Positions 1 to 12,524 are shown, counted from the first letter of the stretch. The stretch: DNA of 64,000 nucleotides from Bryum argenteum (GCA_037043015.1 CM073328.1:1909409-1973408); one strand, 5' to 3'. Translations and numbers: made by a program. The notes: a model not told the origin generated them from the letters alone.

Positions 1-3000
1 CTCTCCCGAACCTACACAATGAAGTCGTCCACCAAATTTTCCTTCCACAAAGAGAATTTCTAAGCAATCAACCGCGTGAGTTTGTTGAACAATTCAAATG
101 TACAATATGGTGCTGTACGACTTCCTATTATTTGCAAGAAAAAATAGTATGGATCAGAAGACTCCCATACATGCAAGATCGATACTAATTAGGACATTAC
201 ATAGCTCTATCTGAGTTTATGTCATTTATTTTGCGCATTTGCGCATAACCCCGCCCACTAATGCCAACTGATCTTCATTTGTAACACCACATCTTGATAC
301 TGTGGACGGAGACCTTTGGATGCCACTGTACATACATAAGGTCCACATCAGGGTAGTCTCATGGGACGTTGTCGAATGTTGTACATACACAATAGTTAGA
401 CAGACATTCACCCTCGGAGAAGGCAAACGACATCGAAGAGGCAAATGGTCTTGTTTTTACTATGCATTTTCCAGTATGATCGAACATTCCCAACGTCAAA
501 CAGACATATCGAACACGACAATTTAGATAGACATAACACAAAATGTGTCATGTAAGACAACCCTGTTCCACTTATCTTGAGTTGTGTACTTATATATAAT
601 CAATTTTGAACGGCAAATAAATCCTCTGCCTCTTTGTTTCAGTGTGTTCTCACTTCTTAGCGACAAGTTCTTTACTTGAACTTGAAGGCATGTTCTTTTC
701 AAATGTGTGTTTCGAAGGTGCCAAATTTAGATGAGGGCTTGCTTAGGAAGATGCTAACCACTAATGCGGGAAGGCCGCTAGTGTACAAAAGGTCCTGCAA
801 CAACAACTTCTACGCTTCTTCTGGAGGGACCCTGAAGTCTTCGACACAGACGGCTGAGGATTTGCGAGCAAGAGTCAAAAGGTAGTGAGACTTTCTGAAC
901 ATGGCTCACAATTTCAACTTGAAATGATCAAACCTCAGCTGTGGAGCTCAGACTGAAGAATTGGCCGGGCTCCTCCGAAAATCCAGCAAGCACTCTTGAA
1001 AACTCTTGTCAAAAACAGCATCATCTCTACATTTTTCACATGATTGTGTCTGTGTAAGTGATTATGCAAAATGTGGTACTATCATGTTGCTGTTGCTGGC
1101 AGAGTGGCGCATCTTGCTAGCACATGGAATTGAATGGACTTACTCCAGGCAGGCTTTTGCGCAGCTTTGTTCGAAGGTAAAGTGCCAATTTTGTTAAATT
1201 TCGCCATTCTAGCAGAGGAAATTCTCCATTCCTGAAACTGCTTTTTGTGATATACAACACATTTAACTACTTCTGTAGGGGATCCCCACATACTCATGTG
1301 AGTAATTCACAGTGTAAACATGAAAATGTAAATCGGGGGATTTTTGGAGAATATGAAGATACTCACATCCCTGATGTAAATTTTCAATTGGAGTAATGAT
1401 CATTCTACAAAATTGAAATTTCCAAAATTTGTTGTAGTCCATAATTCGTGAATGAGTCCGGATTTAGTTAAATGTGGCATATATTATTCTCTTTGTCATA
1501 TCAACAACATTTCATGTAGTATCACTACGATTTTCTCTAATATCACCACTACGAAATTACCACATTTAAGGATGTCTTGATCTCAGAATTTGAAGCTTTC
1601 AGCCTTGTTTCTATTGACATGACATTATTTCACCATGTGGCGCGATTTGGGGTGTCAAAAAGCCACCAAACAATTGCGGTTTTGTTTGTTTTTGGCTCTC
1701 TAATATTTCTCCATGGCTTGTTCAAATATGTGTGAAGGGCAATATGTTCAACCCCTAAAGGTCCAAGCAACCCAAATTGGGCTTTGTTGTTTCGGACAAC
1801 TTAAATGAAGGGGTGAGAATTAGTATTTTTGTATAAGATTCTTACTAGATGTTTGCTATACTACAAGGTAGGTGTGTGAGAATTTGCAAAGTCAAATTTT
1901 AAACTAAAAGATTTTAATAGAAATTTTAGTTTTCAAGCCCAAATAGGGCGGTTTGGGCACCTTCAAATTGAGTCTTATTTTGAACTTATTTTGAAATTAT
2001 TTAAATTTATTTGAATTAGTTTTTTTTGAATTTATTTTTTGGAGATAAATTTGAACATGGATTTTTTCTAAAGAATATGGCATGCTCGCCAAATGGCACA
2101 TATGATTTACAAGAACATTACATGGATTAAAACCATTTTGAGAGAATGAACTCTTGATCGTCTTTTGCATGTTTGTGGAACACCCCAAATTCGCCATGAT
2201 TGCGACATACTCAACTTTTTTAATAAACTTAACATTGTAAACAATTCCTCAAAACATTTCTTTTGTGTGGAAATACATAAAACAATCCTAATAAAACAAT
2301 AAGGAATGTGCCATTTCTTCTAAACTCGTTCTAGTTGATGTAAATGTTTGAGGTTTAGTGTTGATCAATATACATATGCATGATACATTAATTTACTTAT
2401 GTCACTCAACACCTTTGAACTCTACAATGTCATCCTTCAATCTACACATTCTCATCCCTCCTCACACAAAGCAACATCCCACAACTTGTTCTAGCAACAT
2501 TGTTACCTCAAATTTATGAAACATTGTTGCAACTCAAACGGGTAATGTTGTTTGTTTTGATGATAACATTTTCAGAGCAAGTACTAAAACGTTTGCTCAC
2601 TTGAGCAACTTTTGGTAAAAGTACATTGCAAACCCCTAGTAGTGGCAAATCTGTTAGTGTGACCCCTATTACCGTGGGAAGATTTACTCTGGTAAAATAC
2701 CACTGTGACCATCAGATTCTATCTTATAAGATGTTTTGATAAACACCCTCCTTTATATTTGGAACATTCTCGCTACTCCCATGTCATTTCTTGAAACATG
2801 AAATCAAGAAATCATACATATTTTTTTGGTGTTGATGTGTTTTCAATATGAAGTTTCACAACTTCCTAATTCCATTTTTAGAGTTGAAACACGTTCAGGA
2901 AAAGCATTTCAACTCCAAAATGGATGTGTTGAAAATATTATTGTCTGTTGATAGATCACAATCTCTCAGTCCGGAAAACTTGTCGTCTCTTCATACTCCT

Positions 3001-4192
3001 CACATAGTTATCTATGTAACAAAGATGCATAACTAATTATAGAAGAGTCTAGAAATATGATGATTCCACTTGCTCTTTCCTTTTATTTTCTTCATGCACA
3101 AAGATTGCTTACAATGCTAACTTTCCAAGAGATTCTCCATGCGAAGAATTGAAACATTATTGAGCACCTTATCATAGCGTATTAGATTTTTTTCTATGTT
3201 GTAGGGATGATTTTTTAGCCTCACACACAAATCCCATCTTATATCATCTTGATAAGAAAGCTCATTACTGTGCAGATTACATTGTAATATGCAGTATTTT
3301 TGTATGATTGTTGATACATGTGCATTCCATTGTGAAAAAACTCTGCGAAGTAAACTCATTACTCAAGCACTCATCGAAGATAGAGGATCTGAAATCATAA
3401 CTAGCTGAAGTACAATTCCAGACTTTTCAAGAACAGACTGTCGAGTTTGAGATGGTGTAACTAGTATTATCAATAAAGAACTCCAGATGTTTCTTACGAG
3501 TTTACAATTGATGAGCTCACAAAAAATCTTGATGCAGGTTGTTGCAGTCAAACAGGGTGCAAGAAATGCCGAGAAACCATGAAGACGGACGGGTGCAAGA
3601 AAAGTCACTGTCAATTGATCACAAGCACTTTGAGGTGAATTACAATTGGAAGACCATTGATGATTGACTTCATGTTGAATGATTTGTTTGCGATCTTATC
3701 TTATTGAGTTGGAACAATTCAAGACACTACCTTCTCGCAGAGTTACACTTTTTGAATCTAAATTACATCGGATCTGAAGGAACAGAATAACGAGGCACAT
3801 TCAAGTATCTGTATAGTGGGTAAACAATCTCCACTTGATGTGTCCCCACATCTTCCATGTAAAAGATCAAATTCATTCAAGCACAGAAACAGGCTAATCA
3901 CCAATACAGAGCAGAGCCTCAGTTACATAAATACTACCCTGCAGAGGAACAAAGTTGAAGAGAAGAAGAAACAACTCATGCATGCAAGGATAGACGACAT
4001 CGAATTTTGAGCTTAGTAATTCACAAACGCTACTCAAAAATCTTACAAACTGCAGTACATATATTGATAATAAAAATCCATAATACTGAGTACATATTGA
4101 TCAGGAGGATACAAACAATAAATGTATGTTTCATAACTACTGCATCCAGTATCGACGCATCAATCTATTGCATTGGCCACAACCTTGGGAGC
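1..4192. other. Gene-poor AT-rich stretch
   Basis: I see no gene here that I can support. Short open frames exist on both strands but none shows a family motif, a splice-consistent continuation or a codon bias distinct from noncoding DNA. One segment near 3035-3190 resembles the segment near 36235-36390 (shared text around GATGATTCCACTTGCTCT), so part of this stretch is dispersed repeat. Confidence 0.5.
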
Positions 4193-5153
4193 TTAGCTGC
4201 AAGGTCGAAGGGGAGCTCCACAAAGCCCCTCGTTGCCAGAAGGACCAGTGGACGAGTCATTGAACGAGGAAGCAGGGAAGCGGCTCAAGCAGCTGGGGAT
4301 CTGGCCCGTGAAGCTGTTGCCGCTCACCTGCAATGTCTTCAGAGTGGACTTACACAGCTCCACAGGCAGGGTGCCGGTGAGATCATTGTTTGTGAGCACC
4401 AAGGACTTGAGAGGCCACGCTTTCACCTGCTCAACGAACAAGCACACATGCTCAGAAACTGGAATCAAAGCACAACAAAATGGTAAAAATCTGGATGCAT
4501 TCGATTAAAACATCTACTAGAGCTTGTTGAGGTCACTGACCACTTGCGGTGGCAATGGGCCTGCCAGCCCCACGTCCAGGGTGACGGTGCTCAAGCGCGT
4601 CCAAGCAGCCCAGCTGGAGGGAATGGTGGCGCCACCGGAGTAGATGGTCTGTAGGTCCAGCTTCTCAAGGTACGTGAGCGCACTGAGCATGGGGCCATAC
4701 TCGCCGCCACTCACTTTGAAGTACACCGGCCCTGGCTTGTACTCCAGAGCCTTGCCCATCGTAAGCGAAGTGACACGCCCCGCGCTGTTGCATGTCGTCA
4801 TTCTGTATTGCCGGCTTTGCAACCAAGTGCAGCAATCTGGGTTCGTGTCCCAGTCCGACAGGGCGCCATATGGATCTGCCAATCCTGCTCACAAAATGCG
4901 CCACAGATGCTCAAAACAACTATCTCAACAGCAATGGAGCAGATTCATACTGACACTGCCTTGGTGCATAACATGCAGATAATGTACAATTCCAATGTGT
5001 AACTGATCGCATCATGATTTGGTTACCTGCTTTGAACTGTAGAAGAGCATTTCTGTCTCCAGCGGCGCAGATCGCGTGAACAGCCGTGAATGAATGCCCA
5101 AGTAATGCAGACACCAGGAGAAGATTCAGGAGGTTGATTCCCATCGAAGCCAT
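4193..5153 (-). CDS. Secreted leucine-rich-repeat protein, PGIP/DRT100-like
   Basis: Three exons on the minus strand: 5153-5027, 4884-4541 and 4426-4193. They join in frame to a 234-residue protein. The introns are 142 and 114 bp, with GTAACC..GCAG and GTCAGT..GCAG ends. The N-terminus MASMGINLLNLLLVSALLGH is a signal peptide, followed by an LRRNT_2 cap (C..GDRNALLQFKAGLADPYG, LSDWD, DCCTW). The repeats follow L-x-x-L-x-L-x-x-N-x-L-x-G-x-[LI]-P. The second splice was chosen because it restores the 24-residue repeat register across GPLPPQV / VKAWPLKSLVL. The C-terminus (NEGLCGAPLRPC) is the usual cap, with no transmembrane segment or kinase. Short extracellular LRR proteins of this type include polygalacturonase inhibitors and DRT100. 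The ligand is unknown here. With only a few repeats it is shorter than canonical PGIP (about 330 residues). Confidence 0.8.
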
Positions 5154-5524
5154 TGTGCCTGCATACGAAAACAGTGAGTGTCAGATTACCACAGCTACGG
5201 AAAAGGTTAAATGGATCTCAATCGACAGTTGCAAGTGGAAGGTTTACCACGAAGATGAGAGAGTATAAGCTCGCTGGTCAGCCGGGACAATGGATACACA
5301 TTGAATGCAATCAAGGTCGGAAGTTATATACAGAACGACATTAGTCAAACAGAGTGTTTGTCAACGACGGAAATGCAGCTCAGCAGGCATTTTCACCATC
5401 ATCTTTCATAGTCAAAGTAATGTGGATTGGCACCTGAGCTAAAGAACGAGTACGAGAGTGCCACCGATTACTTACAGAGTTAACAGCTTGCTTCAATTTC
5501 TGCTTAGAGATCACTCATGGTGGA

Positions 5525-5824
5525 CTAGTCGATGTTGTACGTTCCTGACAGGAAGCGGCGTAGGTGGATGAAGCTATCAGGGCAAGTTCGCAACTGACTT
5601 TCTGCAACAGAAGCGGCTCCAGAGCAAGAGCGCCTGCTACCCCAGCTTTCACACGAGGCACTAAAAGTCCACGACTCCACCGATATCTTGGCTTTTACGG
5701 AACTCACTGGAACATGACTGACATCATCAAGCATTTGATTCGTAATTGTCGTCAAAAATTGCGATACCCTCCTACTTCGCAACATGTCGCCACCAATCTC
5801 TTCATCGGATCTTGTTCGTGCCAT
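5525..5824 (-). CDS. Small open frame, unknown
   Basis: A 99-codon frame starting MARTRSDEEIGGD, between the LRR gene and the metallophosphoesterase. It is rich in Ser and Arg and has no motif I recognise, no signal peptide and no membrane segment. It may be an unrecognised first exon or chance. It is listed only because it is the longest frame in the 870-bp gap on the coding strand of both neighbours. Confidence 0.15.
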   Translation of the reverse strand: MARTRSDEEIGGDMLRSRRVSQFLTTITNQMLDDVSHVPVSSVKAKISVESWTFSASCESWGSRRSCSGAASVAESQLRTCPDSFIHLRRFLSGTYNID

Positions 5825-6022
5825 CTCCCCACACTCAGAAGCTACTAAACTACTTTATATTCTTATTATCGTTCAAGAATATGAGTTTCTGAAGCTATGG
5901 AGGGAACCCCTAAACCTAAACCGTGATCTCTTTTGTTATATTCTTCTGAATACTATATACATTGATAGTTTACGAAGCGCTAAGTCATAATTCCTGAAGA
6001 AAATACAGATTACTTTCTTCTA

Positions 6023-7072
6023 TCATTCTGGTTTCACAGACTTGGATCGGAGCCGATTGATCAGGAAGAACGCCGCAACCACGAGCCAGGAGGAAAGTAT
6101 GCACCCCCAGAGGATGTAGACAAAGATCACCGTTGATTCACGGGCCAGCGTGCACCGTTGCAAAGTGAAGGAGGACGAACTGTTCTGAAACGTGAGAAAT
6201 GCAAACCCGGGATCATCACGGTTCCGCCAGCTCATGGACGGGAGAGTGACCTCACGCGTGCCATCAGCGTGCACGCGATCGCACCACCGGTGCGTGTGGC
6301 CATTCAACACCAACCGCGGTCGAAAAGAATGAAGTACGCGCGCTGAAATATCCGAGGGTATCACGTCGATGCCAATTCGGTGTGACAGTTCTGGCTCGGA
6401 AGGAGTTTCAGAGCCTAATGGCAAGCAAGGACCTTCGATTTCGTGCCACGGCGCGCAACGAGGCACGTCTACGCTACTGCATTCATTCTCATCTTCACGG
6501 AATAACGGCAAATGTAACAGGAGAACAGGGGAGTTCGAGGCGCCGCTTATTGGATTGTTATGATTCAGCGCCATTGCATTGAGCGTGACGAAACCGACAC
6601 CATTGACGGTGAAGGAGCTGTCGCAGCGTCCAAATGCGCGCTCGAAGCGAGGGACGCGAGAGAAGAAGCCAGGGTCGTGGTGGTCACCAACGTCGTGGTT
6701 TCCGACCACGATTTTCTTGGGAATGGATTTGAAAGGGCGTGCGAGGTCCCAGAAGCGCGCCACAACTTCGTCCCACTGTTCGTCGGTGGATTTTCGACCC
6801 GCATCAGAGACATCTCCCAGCACGATAAGCGCATCGGGGTGCAATCGGCTGTAGGCGTTGTGGAAAACGGAGCGTATGAAAGACTCCCGGCGTACGCGAT
6901 CCACCCAGGCTGTGCCAGGGCCTGCTAAGTGGAGATCGGCCACCACCATCACCTTTAGCGATGTGGCGGGCGGTGCTGCACCGCACGAGGGTTGCATCAA
7001 GACCTGGTGCCAGAGCAGGAGTACTGCTGTGAAGCACAGTAGAAGAAGCGTGAGGCGCGACAAGGTTGCCAT
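6023..7072 (-). CDS. MPPE1: Membrane-anchored metallophosphoesterase, MPPE1/PGAP5-like
   Basis: Single-exon gene. I start it at the ATG ending at 7072 (MATLSRLTLLLLC..), giving 349 residues. An in-frame upstream ATG at 7123 would add 17 residues before the same hydrophobic segment. The calcineurin-like phosphoesterase motifs are all present (numbering from 7123): ADLH 62-65, GDVSDAG 103-109, GNHD 141-144, a metal-ligand His in LLLHLP at 204 and GHTHR 275-279. A hydrophobic N-terminal anchor and a C-terminal transmembrane segment (about 332-355) with a short basic tail give the topology of MPPE1/PGAP5 and yeast Cdc1/Ted1. Those enzymes remove ethanolamine-phosphate from GPI anchors in the ER and Golgi. 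Family length is about 390, so this copy looks complete. GPI remodelling is inferred from the family. Confidence 0.82.
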   Translation of the reverse strand: MATLSRLTLLLLCFTAVLLLWHQVLMQPSCGAAPPATSLKVMVVADLHLAGPGTAWVDRVRRESFIRSVFHNAYSRLHPDALIVLGDVSDAGRKSTDEQWDEVVARFWDLARPFKSIPKKIVVGNHDVGDHHDPGFFSRVPRFERAFGRCDSSFTVNGVGFVTLNAMALNHNNPISGASNSPVLLLHLPLFREDENECSSVDVPRCAPWHEIEGPCLPLGSETPSEPELSHRIGIDVIPSDISARVLHSFRPRLVLNGHTHRWCDRVHADGTREVTLPSMSWRNRDDPGFAFLTFQNSSSSFTLQRCTLARESTVIFVYILWGCILSSWLVVAAFFLINRLRSKSVKPE

Positions 7073-7277
7073 AGCCACCAACACAAGCTCACATCGCAGG
7101 AACAAATTGAGAAATAAAACCAATCCGGAGCTCTTTTGCCTGAAAATCTCACTGCCAGGTTACGAAATGCCAAGATCTACCATTCTCTGAGTGTTTTGAT
7201 CCAATTCTTGCTGCAACAAAATCGATCATCACCGAACGCCGTGAACGCAAGAATCAGTTCCGAAACGAGAAGCTGAG

Positions 7278-7286
7278 AAACCCTAA
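7278..7286 (-). promoter_or_regulatory. Telo-box (AAACCCTAA) upstream of the metallophosphoesterase
   Basis: AAACCCTAA lies about 200 bp upstream of the chosen start. Telo-boxes are common in promoters and leaders of plant housekeeping genes. Its role here is inferred from sequence alone. Confidence 0.35.
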
Positions 7287-7390
7287 TTTCTGGAACAGGA
7301 ACGGCATAAACCGTTCTTGCAACAATTTCTCTGTAAACGTTGCTCAAGTGAAAGTGAAGTAAAGCTCTGTCCTCGTACTTGCTTTAGAAA

Positions 7391-8200
7391 ACTTTTTAAC
7401 CCCTAAAGGTGAGCAGCCTCAAAACAACCAAAAATCCTCGAAACAACCAAAAATCCTCGAAACAACCAAAAATCCTCGAAATTGCCCTTTTTTGATGCAA
7501 GATATAAATTTTTGAATTTCCACAAGCTTCAAAGTATGTAACCGTAAGATCAAGTAATTAACGTGTACATCAACATGTACACCAAATCTTAGGTTCAAAT
7601 TCCTTACCGTTCGTGACATCGTAATATTCAATATAAAAAAAAGAAAGAAGTTTTCTATGTCGTAGAATGACATAGTATAGTTTTGGGGGCCAAAAAATTC
7701 ATTTTCGGTAGGAAATTTGACATGAAACTCTTCAAAGTCTTGTTTGTGGGTGAATGTAGAATATGTCCATGTAATTTTTACCCACATAGGTCTTATAAAA
7801 CTTGAAGAAATGCTAAATCTTTCACATGGAGGTATGCCGAAATTCAAATACAAAGGTCCTTTTTCAATATTTAAAATGGCATGTAAAAAAAATTTGGATT
7901 GAAAATCCAAAAGATGGCATCATGCTTTACTACCTTATCTAAGTGTAAGAAGACCAAAACTTGAAAAAAACTAAAATCTCAAGTTTTGGTGAATTTTTGA
8001 AGTTTCTGCGTTCTAGTCAATTTTGGGCAAATTTTGAGAATAAATGAGCATATACCTACAGTTTGGGCACCTTTCAAATAGTGTCCTCAAAAAGTATAAG
8101 GAATTTTGGAGCATAAGATGACTTTCAGAAAGCTATGGAAAAACTCAACAACATGCAAAAGGTTCCAACTTCATGTGGTTACACTAATTAGTATACAGAA
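7391..8200. repeat. Dispersed noncoding repeat, copy 1 of 3
   Basis: Begins CCCTAAAGGTGAGCAGCC and carries the landmark GGGGGCCAA(A/G) with a conserved ATGTACACCAAATC. Related copies lie at about 40677-41480 and 48262-49000, in the same orientation. No protein motif is visible. At 7424-7480 it holds three copies of a 19-bp tandem unit (CAACCAAAAATCCTCGAAA). Confidence 0.65.
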
Positions 8201-9442
8201 GAAAAACTATTATTCACTGTTTGACTAGTTGAACTTTGGTACAATCTATAATCATATTCAACAAGAAATTATATACATGTGTTTCAGAGATTGCTTATCG
8301 GTCAAGCAAAGCTATTAGTATTATGTAATTTACAATCCTCCTATCCTAGGATAACTCAAGGAAGCTCAAAAATCTTCCCAAAACCTTGTAGATAAAAATG
8401 AATGTCAATGCATTACAATAAGCCCATATGGATACCAAATTATCACAATAAACACACCAAGAAGCCAACTTAGGAGCAAAACTTATGTAGACTTCTCTAC
8501 TTTCCCTATTTCTTCTACCATTTCCTATTGGAAGGAGCAATTGTTAATACTCCCCAAACCGAAATTCTTGATCACTTCGTGCTGCTTCTCCAAACTAAAA
8601 TTTCGAGATGACTTTGACACCCATGGGTGAAGATTTATAAAGATATCTCCACCAGTGTTTGTGGAGCTAGTGCTTTCTCTTCCGACCAGTGGGAATGGAG
8701 CGCGTGCTTCCAAAAGTCATTCTTCAACCGAGAATATATTTGGAACCATTGCTTTTCCATCCCATCCCACCATTCACCCCATGGAACGTTTCTCTTGGAG
8801 AATCATTCTTGACCCATAATGTTTGCACCAAGAGAAGAACAAAAAAGACTCAATGGATTCCTTGAATGGGAAAGTCTCAATTTGTGCGGAAAGTCTCAAT
8901 TTAATAAAATTGCCCATTTGGTCTTCGTTCACTACTAGAACTTGGAGGAGGGTTGCTAGATTTATATCAGTCCTTACGTAAGTGAAGCAATGTTATTCTT
9001 GCTTGAGCAACATTCTTATGAGCATAGCAAGGTTACCTTATCAACTAGAGCAAAAGCAACGCTACCTTATCAATGACGTTGCTTCATATAACCAATGTTT
9101 ATTCAACAACCTTGCAAACCACCTCCCCCTTTTTAAAACTTTGGAAGCAATGTAAAAAGGTAAATAGAAAATATAAGGCAAGAAATGTCTAATTAGAAAA
9201 ATGTAAGCAAGAGCATGAAGTGAAAAAAATAAAATAAAACCCATATGTAAGACAGGTACACGCACCTATTATTGAACACTTAAGGAATTATATAATTTCT
9301 ATCGATGAACATGCCAAGGAACCAATTCAATTGATTAGCAAGTAAAATTGAAATTCATTCAAAATTGGATCATAATCTTTTGTTACCATTATGTGATTAT
9401 ATTATGGATTTTCATAGTTTCCAAGCCTAGACCCCTATAAGG
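8201..9442. other. No gene recognised
   Basis: AT-rich sequence with only short frames in all directions. No motif, RNA gene or clear repeat boundary was seen. Confidence 0.4.
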
Positions 9443-9787
9443 CTATGTTTGCCAACCACTCAAAACATCAGAAAACTTCAGGCAACATCATCATAATTCA
9501 AATCTAGATTACGATATTCACCCCTCACGGTAAGTTTGGCAACCAACCAATATTGCAATATTAGAATATTTTCTAGATTTCATAACAAGAAAATTGTTCA
9601 GGATTGATGTGAATATTTCTCAATATTCAAAACTTGCTCCAAAACATAACCATTTTCATTCACTTTTTCATTCTTATTCTATGAGGTTGCCAAACCAAAC
9701 AAAATTTTCTGAATATCGTGATATTTAAAATTTGAAATAATTGAGATAAAATATTGTGATATATAAATATCGGGTTGCCAAACATAG
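9443..9787. mobile_element. Putative MITE with 15-bp terminal inverted repeats
   Basis: CTATGTTTGCCAACC at 9443-9457 is repeated as its reverse complement at 9773-9787. Two internal GGTTGCCAAA-like words and strongly AT-rich interior DNA fit a miniature inverted-repeat element of 345 bp. No clear target-site duplication was found, so the superfamily is left open. Confidence 0.45.
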
Positions 9788-9830
9788 TTTGTACATAGGG
9801 CATACTAAAAATGTGCACTATGACAAGTCA

Positions 9831-10752
9831 CTACACTAAATAGGTAGATTAGTGTTAGATGGAGATTAGTGTCAGATTCCAAAACTACCCAGAACACCAA
9901 ATGTCAACTCGAGTTACAAATAGTGTTAGACAGGGTTTTCTTGTTTGCTCTGCCGTGGTGCTTATCTTTGACAATCAACTTCGTAAAAGTGAAATCCCTA
10001 ACTCTAGAGTACTTCTGTATCAATTCGGAGAAGAAGAGAAGCAGGATGGTGATGAAGAAGCCTCCGTCGAGAGATTCAAAGCCAATTCACTGCTCTCGTC
10101 GTTGTCGCAAACTTCAAATCTCAAAACCCTAAAATTTTCCCTCCTGCAGTGGTTGATTGCAAGTGCAGTGTAAGCATCTGTTCAAGCATTTTTGATTCAA
10201 ATATTCAGAAAAAACTGGGTTACCTCGGTTTTCTTTGCACTTCCGGATAAATTACAGCCTGCTGACCAGTTTCAAAACCATGATATATATATTTTTCACA
10301 TATTTTCGGACCCTGGCTGTCTCAAATTTCTTCTGCTGCACTGCAATGTTTAGGGTTTAGGGTTTTGGTTCGATTGCTTTGTTTTCGAAATCATTATGAT
10401 CTGCCAGGATTACGTACTAACGATTACAAGCTTCTAGCATTAAGCTTTGAGGTGCGGTTTCAATGCACGTTTCATGATCCGTTTCATTGTAGTGCTATAA
10501 TACTTTGAAAGATTGCGCACCTCAAGTTTACATAACTTAGATAGGACCAATTTAGAGATCAAGTCAATCTTGACCGGTTCTTGTCAAATATTATCTAACA
10601 CTAAATGCGCTTATGTAAATCTTCAAAGTTACAAATTAGTACAAATAATGTTAGAGTTGACAATTAGTGTTCTAACACTATTGAGTCAATTGACATTTAG
10701 CGTTTCCGTCGGCTATTACTGTTTCCAACACTAATCTACCTATTTAGTGTAG
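9831..10752. mobile_element. 922-bp non-autonomous TIR element with plant leader-like cargo
   Basis: A perfect 26-bp inverted repeat, CTACACTAAATAGGTAGATT.., occupies 9831-9856 and 10727-10752. Subterminal copies of TAACACTAA/TTAGTGTTA occur near both ends. The outermost CACTA-like word and subterminal repeats suggest a CACTA derivative, but no matching 3-bp target duplication was found. The interior has no transposase. It holds a 5'UTR-like stretch (CTCAAAACCCTAAAATTTTC near 10120) followed by a GTAAGC word, and two TTTAGGG units at 10349-10362. This looks like captured promoter and leader DNA of a plant gene. Confidence 0.6.
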
Positions 10753-10901
10753 TTCATGACTTGCATCAATCAATAATTGCCTTGTATGTAACAATTCTAG
10801 AATAATATTCATGTGTGATCCATGCAAATGAGTTCATTAATAGGAAATGGGGCTGTTCGCTCACAGGTGCTTCTACCTTTGGTATTGGCAATGAAAGTAA
10901 C

Positions 10902-10910
10902 TTCCCCGCC
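10902..10910 (+). promoter_or_regulatory. CCCGCC element upstream of P1
   Basis: TTCCCCGCC lies 151 bp upstream of the P1 start. Comparable CCCGCC words precede P2, P3, P4 (reverse), P6, P8, P9, P10 and P11. In P9 and P11 the word is TTTCCCGCC, a full match to the E2F consensus TTTSSCGC. Confidence 0.4.
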
Positions 10911-11060
10911 TTCAGCCGTTAAGACATTCAAATCTCGCAAACACTCCGTCTTCAACCTCGCATTCAGGACCGTCAGAATTTAATCACTCCGCAATCTTAT
11001 CACACTTCGTAGTTCTGCAGTTTGACACAGCAGTATATTGTTCGATCGATTCACGCAAGC

Positions 11061-12524
11061 ATGGCTGCGCCAAATATGACCGAGGCTGAGTTCTATAATG
11101 CTATTTTGAAGGCCTCCCCGCATTTGACCGAGGCTAAGATCTATGATGCTATGTTGAAGGCTTTCCCGCATTTGACCGAGCATGAGGTCGTCAACGCTTG
11201 CAGGAAGGCGAAGCAAGAGAGGGATGCTATTCCTCCATGGAAAATTCTGGATCCGAATTGGGACATGAGACAATCTACATCTTCATCTGCTCCCCATTTC
11301 CCGCTCAATGACGAGGCCAGGGCCACATTGGAAGCCTTTATCCAGTCGGAGTACAAGAAGAGTGTTGTTGAGAAATGCGAATATTGCAACGGAAAAGGGT
11401 GCAGGCAATACTTCTGTGTGCATTGCAAGGAAGGCGCTCTTTGTGTTAAGACGTTCAGGAATAGAGACGACCTTCCTCACTACGACCACTTTCGTGTGCG
11501 GGTTTCTCAACCGTTTGATGCGTACATTTCAAGAATAGACGATTTGTCAAAAATGCCCGTTACGAATGAAATAGCCCTGTATAAAGTTAACCCTAGAACG
11601 TCGGAGCCCATAACCGTGGCCTGAACTTTGATATGCCTTACTCTGAATCCTCCATTTCGCCACTTTACCTGAAAGTAAAATATTTTATTTTATTTTTCGT
11701 AGATGTGATCACATGCTTTTCATATGCTGTAAAAATTTCAGATTTTTTTGGGAAGATTTGAAATTCAAGTGAATTTTCAAAGAAAAACCAAAAATAATTC
11801 ATATCAAATACAAATCACTTTCAAAAAATCTGAAATTTTTAGAATAAGGGGACATTGTAGTGAAGAATAGCATGGTGTAATCCTTGGTTTCGTGTCATGC
11901 TATATTTGAAAATTGAGAAAGAGACCCTATAGGCATGTAAACTTAAGGTGTCAAGAAATCACTAGTTATTAGGAATTTCTTGAAATTCTAACTTGGAGTA
12001 GAAACAAGACTTGGTAAGATTCATTTTATGAATTGAGCTTGAACTCAAAAGAGATCATTTAGTTGCCTAAATTTGAGACTTAATAAAAGTAGGAAAAAGT
12101 TGCAGAAATGCACTATGTGGTGATTTGTTTTTAACCATTCTTTCAACTTTCATACCACATGTGATCTTAGGAAATACCTTAAATGACCTCAAATGAATTC
12201 CATGATATGCTATTATCATTCATAAATCCAATTACAAAAATCATGAATGAAATTCATCCCGCAATAATAGGTTACAGTGAGAAATGTTCTGTTCATCGGA
12301 CATAAAATGGCCGCTTCGACGTTCCAGGGTTAATGGTGTAAATGTCCATTACTTGCGGACGAGAGGCAATGCCATCAAAGCCCCCTTGATGTGGTTGTCA
12401 GAAATACGTATCAAAGGCATTGGATTACCGAAGAGTGTGTTCTATTGAGTGTTTCCTGGCGTACGATCTCGCGTGTAAGACCATGGAGCAGAGGCGGTAC
12501 AAGAAAGAGACGAAGAATGATTGA
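11061..12524 (+). CDS. P1: PLATZ-like zinc protein split by a probable intron, frame break in exon 2
   Basis: I start at ATG 11061 (MAAPNMTEAEF), matching the MAAPN start of other array members. Exon 1 carries a 16-residue tandem repeat (LTEAxIYDAMLKAxPH) and then the first zinc region: C-x2-C-x4-C-x4-C-x2-C-x5-C and H-x2-H (HYDH). Read straight on, the frame stops at 11624 before the second zinc pair. A GTATAA donor after 11578 and a TTCCAG acceptor at 12327 join in phase and restore EIAL/VNGVNVHYLRTR, aligning to EVAEFVSNSRDVHYLRKR in P9. Exon 2 continues to a C-G-C pair and CSIECFLAYDL, but a one-base shift near 12365-12385 separates HYLR from that part. Either one more small intron exists or the copy is broken. 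Known: PLATZ proteins bind zinc and AT-rich DNA. Inferred: this role applies here. Confidence 0.55.

Noticed and set aside
10349-10362. Interstitial telomere repeat
   Set aside because: Only two TTTAGGG units; this is ordinary for telo-box promoter DNA and does not mark a chromosome end.
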